Origin: Multifurca ochricompacta
Lineage: Eukaryota; Basidiomycota; Agaricomycetes; Russulales; Russulaceae
Length of the DNA: 64,000 nucleotides
NCBI GenBank assembly: GCA_022496185.1
Contig: WTXG01000010.1
Span: forward strand, 372,001-436,000
Direction of reading: 5' to 3'
The translations under genes and the position numbers were made by a program. The notes below the pieces were generated by a model. It saw only the letters and a program-made list of their open reading frames with translations, was not told the origin of the DNA and ran no database searches. Positions 59,768 to 64,000 of this stretch are shown here, piece by piece. The stretch's first letter is position 1. Every line of letters starts with the position of its first letter.

Positions 59768-60530
59768 CGCCGCTGCTGCTGCGAGGAAGAGGAGAAGGAG
59801 GAGAAGGAGGAGAAGGAGTTAGAGAGGGAGGAAGTACGGATAAGATTTTCGACTGAGGAAGATAGTTCTTCGATAGTATTGAAAGGAGCTTGAATACCTA
59901 AAGCGAAACCGAATAGATTCCGAATTGTGATCGTGGCTCGAAGACGTATCCTTCTTTGATGGTCCTGCTGAGTGAAGGAGGACTGGGAATGAACTGAAAT
60001 TCCTTCTTCACATTCTCGCAATCTTGTAATGCGATATATATCCGTTCCTCGGATAATTGGATATTAGTGGTCTCCTGGGAGGAGAAGGAGGAGAAGGAGT
60101 GGGAGTGATCATGAGAGATGGCGAGAAGATGAAGAAGATGATAGGATTCTTGGAGACCACGGAGGTAGATTTCGGTTAAGGTGATCCAATAGGTGATCTC
60201 AACGTTAATTTCAGACGTCAACTCGAGAGCTTCCATCGTTCGTTCGTGAATGGATCTGAATTCGCGTTGAGAACGTAGGGCGAGAGCTCGCGTCGTCCCG
60301 ATCATCGTCGTTATTATCGTTCTCTGGTGATTATTATGACGATAATTCTCGGATAGTTTTAGAATGGAATCTCCCAGTCGGATGACGGAGGATATCGCGT
60401 TCTCTATGGGGACATGAATGGTGCGCACGAGAGCGCCGAGGAAATTCGGAACCGTGATTGTGAATCCTCCTCCTCCTACCCGGGTCCCTTGTACCTCAAT
60501 CACTCTTTGCAGATCTGAAAATAAAAATAA
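59332..60530 (-). CDS. Unknown helical protein segment, possibly the 3' part of RBR gene 2
   Basis: Two overlapping open frames (60530-59898 and 60021-59332) encode about 400 residues with long amphipathic helices, a Ser-rich patch and a poly-Gln run (59728-59765 region). The stop is TAA-like at the left end near 59332. An acceptor (tttttattttcag) precedes it, so it is a 3' exon, most easily of the RBR2 gene to the right. The joint is out of phase unless one G is missing from the ggggt run near 60584, and a second one-base shift is needed between 59,900 and 60,020. No family recognised; no Cys pattern, hence no RING2. Confidence 0.5.
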
Positions 60531-60582
60531 GAAAAACAAGTCGAGAGGGAGGCGGGGGGTTTTTTTTTTTTGTACTCACCAC

Positions 60583-60711
60583 CCCAGCGCTCGATTGTTG
60601 GCGATGATGCCACTGCGCGTGTTCTTCCTGCTCCCGCCTTAATCTCTCTCGTCGTTCTTCAATCTTTGAAAATGGATCAACGGGGCCTGTCTGATAGTCC
60701 CAGGGGCGTCG

Positions 60712-60745
<34 letters not shown>

Positions 60746-62740
60746 GGCCGTCGTCCGCCAACTGTGATGGCCGTCTGGCATAGTTTACACCAGATGTTGT
60801 CACAACTACTGATCGGACATAGGAGGACAGTCCTCTCTTCTACATCTTGCCGATCCACGAACACAAAATTTTCGCACCTAACAAATAAGAGTGAGATGGA
60901 GATAACGGGGGGAAGGGGTCTCTCATCACTCACTTCGGACAGTGTAGTATTACCGAAATCGAAGACATTTGTAATTCGACCCAGATGTCATATTCGTTGT
61001 CCGTATCCCGAGTTCGAGCACCATTTTATCGGTCACGACTGAGAAAGAAAGAAAGAAAAAAAAAAAAAAAAACGGAGATTTTAGAAAGTCGCAGTTGGAA
61101 AAGTTTTATATAACACCACCCACCATTGGCTTCCTGCTCGTTGGTAGGATTCAACCTACAAGCAGGGCATAGCACAGGGAAATGACGCCCATTCAATTCC
61201 CATACGACGTGATTCCGCAAGCAGTCTGGACAGAAGGCATGTCCGCATGGGTCCATGCGTATTATGGAGTCCTCAGAGCGAGCCTTGTAACACATGTTGC
61301 ACATCATCATTGTCTCTTCTACGTCTCTAACCACCCGATCTCGCTCTGCAGCGAGGATCAAGTTTTCCTCGTCAAACTCACGTTGGAGAGCCATCGCATA
61401 TTCGAGATTGTCATCAAATTCAATCCCAAATTCCGACAACACGCCATTCCCAGACGTAAGGCGATGGGAAGTGAAAGTAGAGGAGGGGGAAGGGAAAGAG
61501 GAAGAGGAAAGGGAAGAGAAGGAGTCGGGAACTAGGGACTGAGATTTGTATTTGGAGAGATGATGACGATCATGAGGAGATCCTGGTGATGATGATGAGA
61601 CCCCCATCGCCGAGATAAGAGAATGATTTCTATTTTCGATCGTTCGGTTCTGTCGCTCGTAGTAGTCGTAACGCTTCGCTGTTTCCTCAAGCTTCGCCTC
61701 CAGGCTCTTCGTGTCCCTGGCCAATGTCAACTTTCGTGATCGAAGGTTTTCGACTTCAGTCCTTAGCGACAGTATTGTAAGACTTGACTTGATCAAGGAC
61801 TCGGTCAGCGTAGCCGAGTTGATGTCCACCTTACGTGGAACGAGAACGTAGGCTGTGAAGTTGTCAAGAAATTCGGCCTGCTGCTTCAATCCTTCATCAG
61901 AGACGGTCACGGCCGCTGCAGGTGAATGTGTCCCCAACTGGCGAGCAACGCTCTCCAGAGATGTATCGGCGGAAAGTCGGACGCTGTACGGATACTTATT
62001 CAAGTTGGCATGAAAGGTAACGAGAACCCCTCGAGTTGAGAATCGAGGTTTGACACATGCGATAGCATCAGACTTGAGTACGATCACAAGGCCAGCTGGA
62101 GTGGTCAGGGAGTTGAGTTCGCTATATATATATAAAAAAAAAAAGGCGGATATATTAGCCAAACACCACGGTGGTGGTGGTGGTGTCGTTCGAGAAAAAA
62201 AGAAAAACAAATAAATTTGCTAACGCTAGTAGTGCCTTGAATTCTTCATCGCTAGGACGACAAAACTTGGTCGTTCGTATGTGAAGAGTGAGAAGGAACA
62301 AAGGAATGCGAAAGAAATCTTCAAAATCCATCAAGTGATCGTTATCCCATCCATTACACACCGAGACAGCTGCCTGAATCGACAACCCAAAAAAAAAAAA
62401 AAACCTTCAGTTAATATACTCGCGGGCTCTCTGCCTGAATAAAAGTAGTACGTACTTCGGCATTCTCTTGCGACAAGACCTCTTGCAAGGGCGGTATCTC
62501 GTATCTCGTCCCACCCAAACCCTTTGACACTGAAAGGCGCACAAAATTCAGGGCGGAGAGCTGGGAACGAGTGGCCTGCAGATTGGGGGTGCTGGTCATC
62601 TGGCGCCTACGAAGCACGTGATAGTGGAAAGTATGCCCTGCGCCCTTCAGGATCTCATTCACAAGCTCAGGAGACAATGCGCGTTTATCAAGACCTGAGA
62701 CTCCGGCATCTTGGTTTCCAGCAGAAAGACCATGAAACAT
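60583..62740 (-). CDS. RBR-like RING protein 2 (RING1 and IBR, no RING2 seen)
   Basis: Paralogue of the gene at 35.2-37.4 kb. The first exon from ATG 62740 ends at QENAE, followed by several exons. A coiled coil lies at about 61810-61640. RING1 is CNMCYKARSEDS ... CGHAFCPDCLRNH ... CPAC (about 61310-61160). An IBR-like CPISSCDNIWCKLC lies near 60810, then comes a poly-Gln run (about 60710-60750) and a Glu/Arg-rich helix. Exon order and several sequence blocks match RBR1. The catalytic RING2 that RBR1 carries is not found. Without it the protein could not form the thioester used by RBR ligases, so it may act as a RING-only ligase, a regulator, or be incompletely modelled. An upstream exon before 62740 is possible. 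Confidence 0.72.
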
Positions 62741-64000
62741 TTCTCAGGGAATTTTTATGGTTAATGCTTCTGTTTAGAGTTTAGAGAGAGAGACTCCGAC
62801 CGACCTGTTCCTGGGTAGAGAGGATAGCGCGGAGTGAAGGATAAGCAAGGAAAGCTGCAAGAGGCTCGTGCACAAATATAGCGGCACGAAATAGTAAACC
62901 TCGTGACAGCATTGTTGGGTCCAGGCCGTACACGCACGCATCCGCAGAAGAAGCTGAAGTCTGTGGGACGTGGGACATGGGATGGACGACGCAATGTTAA
63001 GAAGCGCTCGAATCACGTGACATGAACTGGGAGGTTCCCTTCCCAGCTTCCCAGATTTGAGCCAGAATGATGGGGCTAAAAGGCGAATTGAAGAAGGGAG
63101 ATGATGGCCTTGCTTCCGCCTCATGCAACCCGCATGTTGTACGTACGTACGTACGCATACGCATATCTCCGCAAGTAGCAATCCTAAAAAGAGTTTCATT
63201 CTGTACGCAGTAGATCAGTCAGTCAGTCGATCAGTCCGCCGCAGTTCGATTTCCTTCCCCTCTTTACACGTTAAAAGATCGGATGAACCGCAGACCACGC
63301 AAGGTCCCATGATCACAGAAAATTTTTAGAATCGGCAGTTGCCATGCCTGTGCGATAGTGGAGTTTTTTCGTGTTTGTTAAAGGCTGAGCTGAGCCTTTC
63401 ATGACCAGTGACCAGTGCGCCCGGAGGAGGACGAGTGTTTCTCTCTCCTTCCGGGGACATGGCCACTTATACATTGCACAGCTAGCAATTTGTTAGCCAC
63501 CGCCCTGGCCATTCCGAGGGTTGGCTTGGCTAGAGGTTGCGACGAGACGGGACGAGATGAATTTTAGATGGGGTTCAAAGACTGGGTAGCTGGAAGAACG
63601 TGAGCCACCAGAGAGATGATTATCCCCCCTCCTATTGTGTAAATTACTCTCCCTTGACCACCACCTCCTGAAACGTCACCATTATCGAAAGTGAAGCCGC
63701 CGTTACTGCTGGGATCCCATCATGAGGTCGGTTAGACTGGCGGCTCGATTTAAATTTAGATTCAGATTCAATCAATTTGGCCACGTGTCTAAGGTACTAA
63801 CTCAGGTGAAACTAAAAATAGGTTGGTTGGATTGGAACGACAGACATCGACACAGAACCCAGATCACAGATCACAGCATTCATAAATATACAATAAATGG
63901 GCTATGCAATTGTAACGATTAAGTACAAAAACGCGTTAAAAAGCGCTTGCAAATTACCACAGTACTTTCCCTCCCTCTCCCTCCACTCAATCCCTAATCC
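62741..64000. other. Intergenic, no gene seen
   Basis: 1.26 kb at the right edge. Contains a short acgt tetranucleotide repeat (gtacgtacgtacgtacg, near 63137) and a cagt repeat (63210-63226). Short ORFs only, with no domain. Presumably the promoter of RBR2 and the approach to the next gene outside the window. Confidence 0.5.

Overview
The window is nuclear DNA from a filamentous basidiomycete, most likely an Agaricomycete. The genes are cut by many introns, most of about 50-60 nt with GT..AG ends, into small exons. The recognisable proteins (fungal tRNA ligase, eL14, aquaglyceroporin, F-box/LRR proteins, TPR-CHAT, a large GTPase/vWFA protein, a NO VEIN-like ATPase, RBR-type RING proteins) fit mushrooms. 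No prokaryotic, organellar or rRNA/tRNA feature was found.

Bases 1 to about 16,830 are a nest of transposons. Element A (+ strand, left end outside the window) is a Ty3/gypsy chromovirus. A second relative, element B (- strand, 4355-11836, two 592-bp LTRs), has inserted into A's third ORF with a 5-bp target duplication. Both carry gag, pol in the -1 frame, a chromodomain, and an additional 3' ORF (ORF3) encoding a coiled-coil plus zinc-knuckle protein. B has an 11-nt self-complementarity between its leader and the start of its predicted transcript, as in Tf1-type self-priming. To the right lie a fragment that looks like a hAT end, a LINE 3' remnant with a poly(A) tail, a solo LTR inside that remnant, and a 1.3-kb non-autonomous hAT element inside the solo LTR. 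The differences between B's LTRs, and many of the stop codons, are CpG C-to-T changes.

From 17 kb on the window is genic: TPR-CHAT (+), F-box/LRR (-), a 9-kb gene for a VLIG/GBP-like GTPase with zinc-finger and vWFA modules (-), RBR ubiquitin ligase 1 (+), aquaglyceroporin (+), tRNA ligase (+), a second F-box protein (-), ribosomal protein eL14 (-), an unknown acidic protein (-), a short-chain dehydrogenase (+), a NO VEIN-like ATPase with DUF3883 (+), and RBR protein 2 with an unknown helical C-terminal region (-). Housekeeping genes are interleaved with several large multidomain families of the kind seen in signalling and conflict systems (CHAT, large GTPase, GHKL ATPase with nuclease-like tail, RBR). 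No common pathway can be shown from sequence alone.

A caution on gene models: otherwise conserved spliced genes, including the normally essential tRNA ligase, contain about ten single-base deletions, mostly in short homopolymers. Assembly indel errors are the simplest explanation. They break naive ORFs at 28475, 35914, 42943, 43046, 43408, 55454, 55594, 56013, 56042 and 57988.
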